Part shown: in pieces, positions 16,878 through 25,035 of the stretch
Position numbering within the stretch: position 1 is the stretch's first letter
How the letters are laid out: every line of letters starts with the position of its first letter
Source: Synergistaceae bacterium
GTDB lineage: Bacteria > Synergistota > Synergistia > Synergistales > Aminobacteriaceae
Length of the DNA: 64,000 nt
Assembly: GCA_031267575.1 (NCBI GenBank)
Contig: JAIRYN010000008.1
Coordinates: 18,295-82,294 of the forward strand
Direction of reading: 5' to 3'
Notes under the pieces: generated by a model
Told to the model about the DNA's origin: nothing
Database searches by the model: none
Seen by the model: the letters and a program-made list of their open reading frames with translations, nothing else
Position numbers and translations under genes: made by a program

Positions 16878-18114
16878 TCTTTTTCTTGTTGGGCGCTTTA
16901 TCGAGCGTGTAATCGGACCGAGGGCGCAATGGCTTGCGCTCAGGCGCGGCGTTGTGATCGAGGCGGCGGTTGATGACCTCCAAAACCTTATCGGCACTTC
17001 CCTCTCCTTTCATAGCCTTGATGAAACGGGACGCCCATTCTTCGGTCTCTCCAACAATGCGCTCCACCACCTCCGGTGTCTCGCGCAAAATCGCCTCTCC
17101 GAAGGGGAGATTTGCCTTTTTATAATCGCCTCCCTTGCGGCTGATTTTATTGCCGTCCGCCCAGGCTATAATTTTGCTCCATAAGGCGTCACTAACGCCG
17201 CGCTCGGATTCCTTCACGTAAGCGCCTGTAGAGGTGTCCGCGTTGCCGGTTTCTGGATCCATCTTCAAGCCGAAGGCCACGTTCTGAAAGAGCGTCGCTA
17301 CGTTGCCTTTATTGATACGATAGTTATGGAACTCTTCCACTTTGTGAAGCGGCGTTCCAGAAATACCGTGCTGGGCGATGGAGACGCCATAGGGGGCGAT
17401 TGCTTCGGCGATTTCGAGGGTGCGGTTCAGATCAATCCCCTCCTGCTGGCCGCTGGACGCGTCGTAAGTGCCATGCAACGAACCGTTGGAGATGGCCAGA
17501 AGATCCGGGTAAACGCCCCAAGAGTTCAAGCCGCCGATGAAGAAAAGAGCCTCCTCCACCGTGGACAGTTCCCCGGCGCCCTTGATTTCCCCGACTTCCA
17601 CCTCAAGGCCCAGGTAAGGAGGGATGCTCATGGTCACGTCTCGGGTAGCGCAAAGATTATCGTAATCTTGTAGATGCGAAGCATCCACAGCCAGGGAAGT
17701 CCAGCTCTGAGCCACTAGAGCCGGTAAATGGGACACGGCTTTGTTGATGTCGGCCGCTCCTTTGATACCATAGTGGTCCACATGCATCGCGAAAATGACC
17801 CCGTCGCCCAGTTCTCTGGAGTACTTCGCCGCGTAGGTCGGAAGGTTATCGAAGTTGCCAAGGCAATAGCCCGTCTCGGACTTGGCGATCTCCAGCACAA
17901 CGGCGGCGTTCAGTTTTTTGGCCGCTCGCAGGACACCCTTCGCCGTCAACGGACAGCGGCAGTTGGCCGCCAGGACGACACAACCCAACTCTTTGGCCGC
18001 GGTGTAAATATCCCGTCCGCTCACCAGACCGACGCTTTCGTTTTCCCATAATGCCCTGACATTCAAAGGTCTTCGTTCCAGCATTACCTTGTATGCCTTA
18101 TCGTCGATATTCAT
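16855..18114 (-). CDS. Class II (zinc) aldolase of the fructose-bisphosphate aldolase family
   Basis: The 419-residue product shows class II aldolase landmarks: HVDHYG (His111, Asp113, His114), GLEVEVGEIKGAGE, GSLHGTYD (His214) and QHGISGTP (His249), giving the zinc ligands and catalytic Asp expected for the family. The motif that normally binds the substrate phosphate near the C-terminal end of the barrel (NxDT in classical enzymes) reads INKGNVATLFQN, so the substrate may differ from fructose 1,6-bisphosphate. The lysine- and arginine-rich tail overlaps the start of cobT, suggesting translational coupling. ATG 18114 is preceded by GGAGGG. Family certain; reaction uncertain. Confidence 0.82.
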   Translation of the reverse strand: MNIDDKAYKVMLERRPLNVRALWENESVGLVSGRDIYTAAKELGCVVLAANCRCPLTAKGVLRAAKKLNAAVVLEIAKSETGYCLGNFDNLPTYAAKYSRELGDGVIFAMHVDHYGIKGAADINKAVSHLPALVAQSWTSLAVDASHLQDYDNLCATRDVTMSIPPYLGLEVEVGEIKGAGELSTVEEALFFIGGLNSWGVYPDLLAISNGSLHGTYDASSGQQEGIDLNRTLEIAEAIAPYGVSIAQHGISGTPLHKVEEFHNYRINKGNVATLFQNVAFGLKMDPETGNADTSTGAYVKESERGVSDALWSKIIAWADGNKISRKGGDYKKANLPFGEAILRETPEVVERIVGETEEWASRFIKAMKGEGSADKVLEVINRRLDHNAAPERKPLRPRSDYTLDKAPNKKKNDGNFDD

Positions 18115-18175
18115 CCCTCAAACACCCTCCCCTGTTTAAATTACGTAACATATCTTTCCTCTGATAGAAATTCGC

Positions 18176-18412
18176 TTGACATACTCCCACGACTAAAACT
18201 AAAGTTGTGGGATTCTAAGATCGACAAAGACAGCCGACTGAAACCGGTCTTACGTCTTCTCCTTTCGTCTTTTTCTTTCGTCTTCTCCTTTAAGAGTGGA
18301 TGCCCCCACTCTGAGAATATTTACAGCCGCCTTGATATCCCGATTTATATCCCGATTGATGTCCCGGTCGTGTTCCGCTCCGCATCTCGCGTTGATAAGC
18401 CATAAAAGGAGT
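18176..18412 (-). mobile_element. IS200/IS605 relic: TnpB C-terminus plus right-end hairpin
   Basis: On the minus strand 18412-18250 encodes the last part of a TnpB: CGAEHDRD, then KAAVNILRVGASTLKGED. This covers the second zinc-finger half and the RuvC-III Asp. A 12-bp unit encoding DINR is duplicated so that DIN appears extra times, and a later purine-rich duplication shifts the frame and changes the C-terminus. Downstream are about 35 bp shared with 60150-60195 and the end hairpin CCCACGACT/AGTTGTGGG (18186-18211), ending in TATGTCAA as read on that strand. The region would include the 3' scaffold of an omega RNA in an active element. No transposase is present, so it is dead. Confidence 0.82.
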
Positions 18413-18484
18413 TTAACATGAAAGTAGACATATGGCAAGAAACCAAATACAAAACAAACGTCACCGTTGGCGGCGTTGCGATTC

Positions 18485-18573
18485 TCATCCAATCTCATCC
18501 AATCTCAGCTAATCTTATCCAATCTCAGCCAATGGCTGAAGCCGTTGGCTTTCTCATCGCTTTATCGTAAAAT
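18485..18573 (+). promoter_or_regulatory. Promoter of the folate operon with overlapping hairpin/palindrome and 10-bp repeats
   Basis: TTGGCT (18545-18550) and TAAAAT (18568-18573) are 17 bp apart and point toward folP. The -35 is the right arm of an 11-bp near-perfect palindrome, AGCCAATGGCT (18527-18537) / AGCCGTTGGCT (18540-18550). Before it, five or so copies of AATCTCATCC-like 10-mers run from about 18482 to 18530. The palindrome could be an operator. Confidence 0.6.
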
Positions 18574-18698
18574 ATTAACACAAAACGAAAGCTAAGATCA
18601 TCGCCGCCTTTTCGACTTTAGCTTCGACTTTAGTTTTAGCTTCAGCTTAGACTTGGCTTCGACAAAAAGCGCGCGAGGATTTAGGAGGTTGAAGGTTT

Positions 18699-19913
18699 AT
18701 GACGATTTACCCTTTAAACATTCGGTCCGAACAGGAACTTCGGGCCGCCATCGTCCGCGTCGGAGCAGACGAGCGATCGGAGGTTTATTTTCAGCCCAAG
18801 AGGCGCAAGCGGCACTTTTTTATCAGCCAGGTGGACTTTCGGGCCGCCGCGTACATGAAACAAGAGCTTTTGGCGCGGGGAGGAGACGCTGTCGTCTCCC
18901 GGCATGTGATCGATGGATCCGCTGATCACAGCGACGCGCTCCTGATCGGAACGGACGGCCAACTAGAGGCGTTGTCGTGCAAGATGGGGGCCATGAACTG
19001 CTGGGGACTGGAAGAGCTGCGTAACGAGCTGCGCGCCGTTTTGCTGAACACGAAAGCAGCTTCCTGGACCTTATCTCTGCCCAGAGGACGCAAACTTGTG
19101 TTGGACTCCCGCACGAAGGTCATGGGGATACTGAACCTGACCGAGGACTCTTTTCACGCCCAGAGCCGCGTCAAAAATCTGGACGACTTGTTGACGCGGG
19201 CCGCTTCTCTGTTACAGGACGGCGCTCACGTGTTGGATCTGGGGGCGGAATCTACTCGTCCCGGCTCCTCTCCACTTCCTGAGTCGGACGAACTGACCCG
19301 CTTGATCCCCGCGTTGAAAGCGCTTCGAGAGTCCTTTCCCAACGCTATTTTATCTGTGGATACCTATAAGGGCAAGGTCGCTTTAGCGGCGGCAGAGGCT
19401 GGGGCCGATATCATCAACGATGTTGGCGGGTTCGGCTTGGATCCTCACATGCTGAGTTGCGCTGCGGAGACCGGTCTGCCTTACGTTTTATCCCACATTA
19501 AAGGAACACCCGCGGACATGCGAAATGTTCCTCCTTACGAAGACCTTTTGGGCGTACTCAACGTCTATTTTAGGGAGAAGATCGAGGAAGCGGAACGTGC
19601 GGGGTTGCCGAGAAAACGGCTGATTCTCGATCCAGGGCTGGGTTTCGGCAAAAAAATGGAGGATAACCTTTTGATTCTCAGGGAGGTGGAGAGCCTGAGC
19701 GTTTTCGGACTACCCACGCTTGTGGGGTATTCCCGCAAAAGGTTCACGGGGACCGTCACGGGCGCGGCGGATGCGGATACGGATGACCGCCTGACAGGAA
19801 CCGTGGCTCTCTCGGCGCTTTTAGAGGGCCGTGTCCAGATGACGCGAGTACATGACGTTAAGGAAAACCTTCGCGCTCTTCTGATGGCGCGAGCCGTTCG
19901 AGAACCGCTGTGA
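18699..19913 (+). CDS. folP: Dihydropteroate synthase with N-terminal extension
   Basis: FolP condenses 4-aminobenzoate with dihydropterin pyrophosphate in folate synthesis. The 404-residue protein has the core from about residue 145: VMGILNLTEDSF, GAHVLDLGAESTRPGS, LSVDTYKGKVA, DIINDVGG, LILDPGLGFGKK and VGYSRKRF, whose Lys and Arg bind the pterin and pyrophosphate. The usual GILNVTPDSF is changed to GILNLTEDSF. The first 130 residues are an extra domain, as in some anaerobes. ATG 18699 follows AGGAGG at 18683-18688. The stop overlaps the start of folK (TGATG), so the two are translationally coupled. Confidence 0.95.
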   Translation: MTIYPLNIRSEQELRAAIVRVGADERSEVYFQPKRRKRHFFISQVDFRAAAYMKQELLARGGDAVVSRHVIDGSADHSDALLIGTDGQLEALSCKMGAMNCWGLEELRNELRAVLLNTKAASWTLSLPRGRKLVLDSRTKVMGILNLTEDSFHAQSRVKNLDDLLTRAASLLQDGAHVLDLGAESTRPGSSPLPESDELTRLIPALKALRESFPNAILSVDTYKGKVALAAAEAGADIINDVGGFGLDPHMLSCAAETGLPYVLSHIKGTPADMRNVPPYEDLLGVLNVYFREKIEEAERAGLPRKRLILDPGLGFGKKMEDNLLILREVESLSVFGLPTLVGYSRKRFTGTVTGAADADTDDRLTGTVALSALLEGRVQMTRVHDVKENLRALLMARAVREPL

Positions 19914-20491
19914 TGGAGGTCATCGCGGCGGTGGGGCTAGGCTCCAACCTGGGCAACAGGCTTTTGAATTTACGCGCCGCTTTAAAATATATGGACTTGA
20001 AGCGCGTGAAGGCGGAACACGCCGGGACGTTCGAGGTTCTTCAGACCAGCGACGTCTTCGAGACCCCTCCTTGGGGTGTGACGGACCAGCCGCATTTTTT
20101 GAACGCCTGCTTGACAGCGAAGTGTACTTTGCCACCGGAGGAATTATTGACCCTGTTGAAGAACATCGAAGCCCGGATGGGACGTCAAGAAACGCGGCGT
20201 TGGGGCGAGCGGGTGATCGACTTGGATATTCTGGCGATGGGTCCTTTGATCTGGAACTCCCCTACCCTGCGTGTCCCGCACATGGACATGCGCCGACGGG
20301 GCTTTGTGTTGATCCCCTTAGCCCAAATCCTTCCCGACTGGGTTGACCCGGTCACCCATCGCTCTGTGGCTGAAATGACGGAGAGTTTCAAAAAGGAACA
20401 CTATAAAGAGGGAAATTATAAAGAGGAATATTATAAAGAAGAAAATTCTAACTCTAAAGAAAAAGGGTTTGTTCGGATTTGCCGACTTTGA
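19913..20491 (+). CDS. folK: 2-amino-4-hydroxy-6-hydroxymethyldihydropteridine pyrophosphokinase
   Basis: FolK makes the pyrophosphate substrate used by FolP. The 192-residue protein has the typical GLGSNLGNR, FETPPWGV, FLNACLTA, LLKNIEARMGR, RWGERVIDLDILAM and VPHMDMRRRGFVLIPLAQI blocks; the Asp residues of DLDIL bind magnesium. ATG 19913 overlaps the folP stop; a GTG three bases earlier is also possible. The C-terminal 30 residues are a degenerate repeat of YKEE/YKEGN units produced by short DNA duplications and are not part of the enzyme fold. Confidence 0.94.
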   Translation: MEVIAAVGLGSNLGNRLLNLRAALKYMDLKRVKAEHAGTFEVLQTSDVFETPPWGVTDQPHFLNACLTAKCTLPPEELLTLLKNIEARMGRQETRRWGERVIDLDILAMGPLIWNSPTLRVPHMDMRRRGFVLIPLAQILPDWVDPVTHRSVAEMTESFKKEHYKEGNYKEEYYKEENSNSKEKGFVRICRL

Positions 20492-20574
20492 GGACGCTAC
20501 GGACTTGACCGCGGGCGGGTCTTTGACTATTATGAGTAGGAAATCGGTGTTCAAAATAAGGGAGGCGAGGTCAC

Positions 20575-20736
20575 GTGGCGAAGTTTCGTTGTATTGAGTG
20601 TAAGGCCGAGGTGGACATGGACGCTGACGAGCCAACAAAACGGTGTCCTAAGTGCTTCAGTCGTTATATGGAACTTGTTTCGGGCGAAATCAAACGGGGC
20701 AAGTCTTGGAGCGCTAAAAGTTTCAGCGTGAAGTAG
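20575..20736 (+). CDS. 53-residue zinc-ribbon protein
   Basis: GTG 20575 is nine bases after GGAGG and opens a 53-codon frame: MAKFRCIECKAEVDMDADEP, then TKRCPKCFSRYMELVSGEIK and a basic tail RGKSWSAKSFSVK. The two CxxC pairs (Cys6/Cys9 and Cys24/Cys27) form a small zinc ribbon of rubredoxin/FmdB-like type. It lies 83 bp after folK in the same direction and is followed by simple repeats and a strong terminator, so it is probably the last gene of the folate operon. Function unknown; the ribosome-binding site, motif pairing and terminator support a real gene. Confidence 0.75.
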   Translation: MAKFRCIECKAEVDMDADEPTKRCPKCFSRYMELVSGEIKRGKSWSAKSFSVK

Positions 20737-20795
20737 CGAAAGTAATGAAGTAGCGAAAGTAAGAAAGAAAGTAAGAAAGAAAGTAAGAAAGTAAT
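20737..20795. repeat. Purine-rich tandem repeat (GAAAGTAA units)
   Basis: Units of GAAAGTAAGAAA and shorter variants follow each other after the zinc-ribbon stop. No coding function is seen. Confidence 0.7.
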
Positions 20796-20882
20796 AAGGC
20801 AAAAAAAGCAATAACCCCTTTACGCGTATAGTTTTATTATGGATTTATTATGGTTCTATTATGATTTTATGCCTTATCACAG

Positions 20883-20916
20883 TATATCAGGGGGACAAGC
20901 CCCCTGATATATTTTT
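20883..20916 (+). terminator. Strong terminator between the folate and TRAP operons
   Basis: TATATCAGGGGG and CCCCCTGATATA form a perfect 12-bp stem around ACAAG, followed by TTTTT on the plus strand. It lies between convergent units and may also stop the TRAP transcript. Confidence 0.9.
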
Positions 20917-20925
20917 GATAGCGTA

Positions 20926-21912
20926 TTATTTTGTTTCCACGATCTTCTTGTAAAGCTCCAGGACATCGGCGGGCTTAGTACCCAAAAACTCCTCCACAGC
21001 GGGTCCCGCCAGAGTGGCGAAGGCGGCCTTGTCAACGGTAACGAACTCCATTCCCTTTTCCTTCAAGAACTGTTCGTTGGCGGCGACGTCAGCTAGGAAG
21101 AGTTCACGCTCGTAAGTCTCGGCGGTCTTACCCGCGTCGACGACGGCCTTTTGAAGGTCCTCAGGCAGCTTCTGGAAAAAGTCCTCGCCGATTACCAAGT
21201 AGATCCACCCATACACGTGTTCCGTCAGGTCGACGTACTTCTGCACCTCGTAGAGCGAGCCGCTACGAATGAGATCCAAAGGGTTCTCCTGCCCATCGAT
21301 GACGTGTTGCTGCAAAGAGGTGAAAACCTCGGAAAACGCCATGGGGGTGGGTTTAGCGCCGAATGCCTCCCACACCTTCACGAAGAGGGGCACGTTCGGG
21401 ATACGGATCTTAAAGCCGTTCAGCTCATCGGGCTTCGTGACGGGGCGATTGCTGGTCAAGTTGCGCGGAGCGCGGACGAAGGAGGAAACGGGACGCAGTT
21501 TCACCTTATCGATGATATCTTTCTCGATTTCCTTACCGATATCGCTCGTAAGAACTTTCGTCAGGTGATCCATGTCACGGATCATGTAAGGAACGGCGAT
21601 CAAAGCGCACTTGGGAGCCCAGTTTTGCATGGACTCTCCCGTGATGACCATGTGGGCTATGCCCGTATGAATGGCTTGGATTGTGTCCACCTCGTTGCCC
21701 AACTGCTCGTTGGCGAAGACCTGACACACGATACGCCCGCCAGAAAGCCTCTCAACCTCTTCCGCGAACTTGAGAGACGCCTTGTGCCACGAATGCTCCT
21801 CGTTGCTCAAATGCCCCAGCTTCAACGTGTACTCCGGCGCCGCCAGCGCAGGCGTCGCCAAAACCGACAGAACAGACACCATCAACACGGCAACAAAAAC
21901 TTTCCATTTCAT
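20926..21912 (-). CDS. dctP: TRAP transporter solute-binding protein, DctP family
   Basis: The 328-residue protein starts at ATG 21912, seven or so bases after AAGGAGG, with a clear signal peptide (KVFVAVLMVSVLSVLATPALA). DctP features include YTLKLGHLSNEEHSWHKAS, the region around RNLTSNRPVTKPDELNGFKIR containing the substrate carboxylate-binding Arg, and FSEVFTSLQQHVIDGQENPL. It captures an organic acid in the periplasm for the DctQM membrane pair encoded just upstream. The neighbouring alcohol dehydrogenase suggests a sugar acid or polyol-derived acid. Ligand not determined. Confidence 0.93.
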   Translation of the reverse strand: MKWKVFVAVLMVSVLSVLATPALAAPEYTLKLGHLSNEEHSWHKASLKFAEEVERLSGGRIVCQVFANEQLGNEVDTIQAIHTGIAHMVITGESMQNWAPKCALIAVPYMIRDMDHLTKVLTSDIGKEIEKDIIDKVKLRPVSSFVRAPRNLTSNRPVTKPDELNGFKIRIPNVPLFVKVWEAFGAKPTPMAFSEVFTSLQQHVIDGQENPLDLIRSGSLYEVQKYVDLTEHVYGWIYLVIGEDFFQKLPEDLQKAVVDAGKTAETYERELFLADVAANEQFLKEKGMEFVTVDKAAFATLAGPAVEEFLGTKPADVLELYKKIVETK

Positions 21913-21975
21913 ACAAAACGCCTCCTTATAAGATATTGGAACCCGTATACAAACAAACCCCAAAAACTCGCGAAA

Positions 21976-23250
21976 TCACTTCATCAAAAAGTTCGGCAGC
22001 CAGGTCGAGAGCGCCGGAATATAGGACACCAGAACCAGGACGAAAAGGCAGATGAGGAGGTAGGGCATATTGGCCTTGATGATACGGCTGATGGAGATCT
22101 TTCCGATGCTGGCGGCTACGAAGAGACACACTCCCACTGGAGGAGTGATGAGACCGATCACCAAGTTCAGGACGCAGATCATAGCGGCCTGGATTGGGTC
22201 TACACCCACCTGGCTCAGCACGGCCAAAAGCGTGGGGAAAAGCGTCATCAGGGCCGCGATCGTCTCCATGAACATGCCTACGAACAGAAGAAATATATTG
22301 ACGATCAGGATAATCAGAAACTTGTTTTGGGTGAAGGAGAGCATCGTTTTGGCAATCAACTGCGGAATTTGTTCGCTGGTCATGATCCAGCCGAAGACGT
22401 TGGCAAAGGCCACTAGGGTGATGATCGACGCCGACATGATGGCGGATTCCTTCAAAACTTTGGGAATGTCCTGAACACGAAGGTCTTTGTAGATGACAAC
22501 CCCCACGAACAGGGCGTAGATACAAGCCACCACCGAGGCTTCTGTGGGGCTGAACCAGCCGCTCAAGATCCCCACAAAAATGATGGCCACCATCAGCAGC
22601 GCCCAGATGCCTCCGTAAAATTCCTGCCAGAAGATTGCCCACGTCGGTCTGGGTTGTCTGGGATACCCACGTTTAATTGCCAGCCAGTAGGTCACCACTA
22701 GCATAATGCCTCCCGTCAAAAGCCCCGGTATGGCCCCCGCCAGGAAAAGCTTGCCCACGGAGAGACCCGTTAGGGTCCCCGCGATGATCATCGGCATAGA
22801 CGGCGGGATAATGGGACCCAGACACGCGGTGGATGCCGTTATGGCGCAGGAAAAGCCCATGTCATACCCCTGCTTGTGCATGGCGGGGATCATGATGGTC
22901 CCCAGGCTCGCCACGTCCGCCACAGCCGTGCCGGACACGCCGGCGAAGACCATGGAGTCCACTACGTTGGCCAAGGCAAGCCCTCCACGGATATGACCCA
23001 CTAAGACATTGGCGAATCGGACGATGCGGTCGGAGATCCCTCCCTGGTTCATCAAGTTCCCCGCCAGGATGAAGCCCGGCACACACAGAAGCGTGAAGGA
23101 ATTGATCCCAGAGAACATACGCTGGGGAATCACCGACAGCGGAATACCCGCCCCCACCAGGTAGATCAAGGACGAGAGGCCCAACGAGAAGGCGATGGGA
23201 ACACCCGCGAAAAGAAAAACGACGAAACTAAGAAACAGCAGTGTTACCAT
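21976..23250 (-). CDS. dctM: TRAP transporter large permease, DctM family
   Basis: The 424-residue protein has the many membrane segments and conserved blocks of DctM (MFSGINSFTLLCVPGFILAGNLM, SGTAVADVASLGTIMIPAM, FANVFGWIMTSEQIP, TPPVGVCLFVA). It is the channel-forming subunit driven by a sodium gradient. ATG 23250 follows GAGAGGTG and overlaps the end of dctQ by 23 bp, pointing to coupled translation. Confidence 0.95.
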   Translation of the reverse strand: MVTLLFLSFVVFLFAGVPIAFSLGLSSLIYLVGAGIPLSVIPQRMFSGINSFTLLCVPGFILAGNLMNQGGISDRIVRFANVLVGHIRGGLALANVVDSMVFAGVSGTAVADVASLGTIMIPAMHKQGYDMGFSCAITASTACLGPIIPPSMPMIIAGTLTGLSVGKLFLAGAIPGLLTGGIMLVVTYWLAIKRGYPRQPRPTWAIFWQEFYGGIWALLMVAIIFVGILSGWFSPTEASVVACIYALFVGVVIYKDLRVQDIPKVLKESAIMSASIITLVAFANVFGWIMTSEQIPQLIAKTMLSFTQNKFLIILIVNIFLLFVGMFMETIAALMTLFPTLLAVLSQVGVDPIQAAMICVLNLVIGLITPPVGVCLFVAASIGKISISRIIKANMPYLLICLFVLVLVSYIPALSTWLPNFLMK

Positions 23251-23731
23251 AGTTCACCTCTCCAGTCACAAGAGCTTTAAAGTCTTCGAAGACGAGAGCG
23301 ACCGTGTAGAGCAGGGCACTTCCGGCGTGCAGCACCATGCTGCCGTAGATGAGGTGCATGGGGATCCCCAGGGATGCCGAGGTCTGGATACGCCCGACGG
23401 CGGCGCTTTGCCAGCCATACCACGCCGTGGCTCCCATAAGCACGATGACCAGTATGTCGATGAGCAACTGCATGAACGCGCGAGAGCGTCCCGAAAGAAG
23501 ATTCACAAAAACATCGACGTTAACGTAAGCGCGTTCCTTGGCCGCTAGGCCGGCGGAAAAAGCCACCATGTAAAGCATCAGGAAACGAGACGCCTCCTCA
23601 GTCCAATGGGGAGGCGCGTAAGGCCATAACGATGTCCTCGCGAAAACCTGCAGCAGCACCACAAGGACCAGCCCCACAAAACATAATGAGGACGTCCACC
23701 CCAGAAATCGTTCTAACTGCTTTTTCCACAC
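23228..23731 (-). CDS. dctQ: TRAP transporter small permease, DctQ family
   Basis: A 167-residue protein with four hydrophobic segments typical of DctQ, including TSLWPYAPPHWTEEASRF, where the WxEE motif is the hallmark. GTG 23731 is preferred because GAGGAGG lies eight bases upstream; an ATG at 23818 would overlap the dehydrogenase gene and add non-homologous sequence. It partners DctM. Confidence 0.9.
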   Translation of the reverse strand: MWKKQLERFLGWTSSLCFVGLVLVVLLQVFARTSLWPYAPPHWTEEASRFLMLYMVAFSAGLAAKERAYVNVDVFVNLLSGRSRAFMQLLIDILVIVLMGATAWYGWQSAAVGRIQTSASLGIPMHLIYGSMVLHAGSALLYTVALVFEDFKALVTGEVNYGNTAVS

Positions 23732-23814
23732 ATTCCTAACCTCCTCGCGTATAAAATAGCGGCGACCGGAAATATACTCAAAAAAACGGTCGCCGCAGAA
23801 ATTTGCTTCGTGTT

Positions 23815-24834
23815 TCAAAAAGTCAGAAGAACTTTGCAGGTTTCGAGGGGTTTTGTCTCGATAAGGTCGAAGGCGTTCCGAGTTTCCATAAATGGAAATT
23901 TGTGAGAAATCAATTTTTCCGGATCAAGGCCCTTTTTGAACCATTCGATGACCTGGGGAAACATGTTGCAATTGAGTCGAGAGCCGATAATGGAGAGTTC
24001 TTTTTTTGTGATCTCCAGGGGAATGATCTCCGCCGGGCGCTCGGAAAAGCCTAGGTGAGCGACGCGCCCCGCCGGCGACGCCATTTTGAGGAGAGAGGAG
24101 AAAAGCGCGGGAATACACACCGCGTCCACGATCAGAGGAACGCCCTCTTTCGCCCACTTGAGCGTCTCGTCTTCCAGGTTTTGGCAGCTGCTGTTGATCG
24201 TCAGCTCTGCGCCCAGTTTTCGCGCGGTTTCCAAGCGGGAATCCAGCACGTCCGCCACGGCCACCCGCGCCCCCATAAGAACCGCCCCCATAAGGACGGT
24301 CAAGCCGATGGGACCGGCGCCCATGACCAACACTCGATCCGACGCGACACACTCGGTACGCGATAAAACGTTCGCGGCGATAGAAAAAGGCTCGATCATC
24401 GCGGCCTTCTCCCAGGACCATTCAGGGGGTACCACGTGAGCGTTAGCAGCAGGAACCGCGACGTACTCGGCCATTCCTCCGTCCTGATGCACACCAAAAA
24501 CCTTCAACCGCGAACAGACGTTACGACGTCCAATGGAACAGGGATAACAAACGCCGCAGCTCGTCACTGGATCTACCGCGACATGATCCCCCACCGCAAG
24601 ACCCTGCTTTTCGGAGGGAAGGTCTTCGCCCAAGGCCACAACCTCGCCCGCGAACTCATGGCCGATAACGCGCGGATACTCTGCCAAAGGGTTCGTCCCA
24701 TGGTAAATGTGCATATCCGAGCCGCATATTCCGGCCGCGCGTACGTGCACCAGCACCTCGCCTTTATTGGCCTGGGGAATGGGGAGTTCCGCGATCTCTA
24801 AACTTTTCGGTTCTTTGACATAAACGGCTTTCAT
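23815..24834 (-). CDS. Zinc-dependent medium-chain alcohol/polyol dehydrogenase
   Basis: The 339-residue product (ATG 24834, AAGGAG about ten bases before) is a zinc-type MDR dehydrogenase. Catalytic zinc ligands are Cys37 (GICGSD) and His59-Glu60 (GHE); structural zinc cysteines are 93, 96, 99 and 107; the NAD(P) motif is GAGPIG. It resembles sorbitol, threonine and sugar-acid dehydrogenases. As first gene of the TRAP operon it probably oxidises the imported hydroxy acid or polyol. Substrate assignment is not possible from sequence alone. Confidence 0.88.
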   Translation of the reverse strand: MKAVYVKEPKSLEIAELPIPQANKGEVLVHVRAAGICGSDMHIYHGTNPLAEYPRVIGHEFAGEVVALGEDLPSEKQGLAVGDHVAVDPVTSCGVCYPCSIGRRNVCSRLKVFGVHQDGGMAEYVAVPAANAHVVPPEWSWEKAAMIEPFSIAANVLSRTECVASDRVLVMGAGPIGLTVLMGAVLMGARVAVADVLDSRLETARKLGAELTINSSCQNLEDETLKWAKEGVPLIVDAVCIPALFSSLLKMASPAGRVAHLGFSERPAEIIPLEITKKELSIIGSRLNCNMFPQVIEWFKKGLDPEKLISHKFPFMETRNAFDLIETKPLETCKVLLTF

Positions 24835-25035
24835 AGACACCATTCTCCTTTTTATGCTTCTCTTTATGCTTCTCATTTCTTCACGCTATTTTTTTAACTA
24901 TTTTTCTGACTATTGATCATATATCTTATTATATCGTTAATTGTATCATCTAATTCTATACAAAAGCAACATATCGACATGTATCAACATAATATATCGA
25001 CATATGAAAACTATAAGACCTTCGTCAACAGGAAA

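Noticed and set aside
18115..18175. Cobalamin riboswitch before the aldolase-cobT pair
   Set aside because: The leader is too short and shows no B12-box-like or multi-stem pattern.
21151..22416. 421-codon open frame on the plus strand opposite dctP/dctM
   Set aside because: It runs antisense to clear TRAP genes, its translation is Arg/His/Gln-rich with no family-like pattern, and it has no suitable ribosome-binding site.
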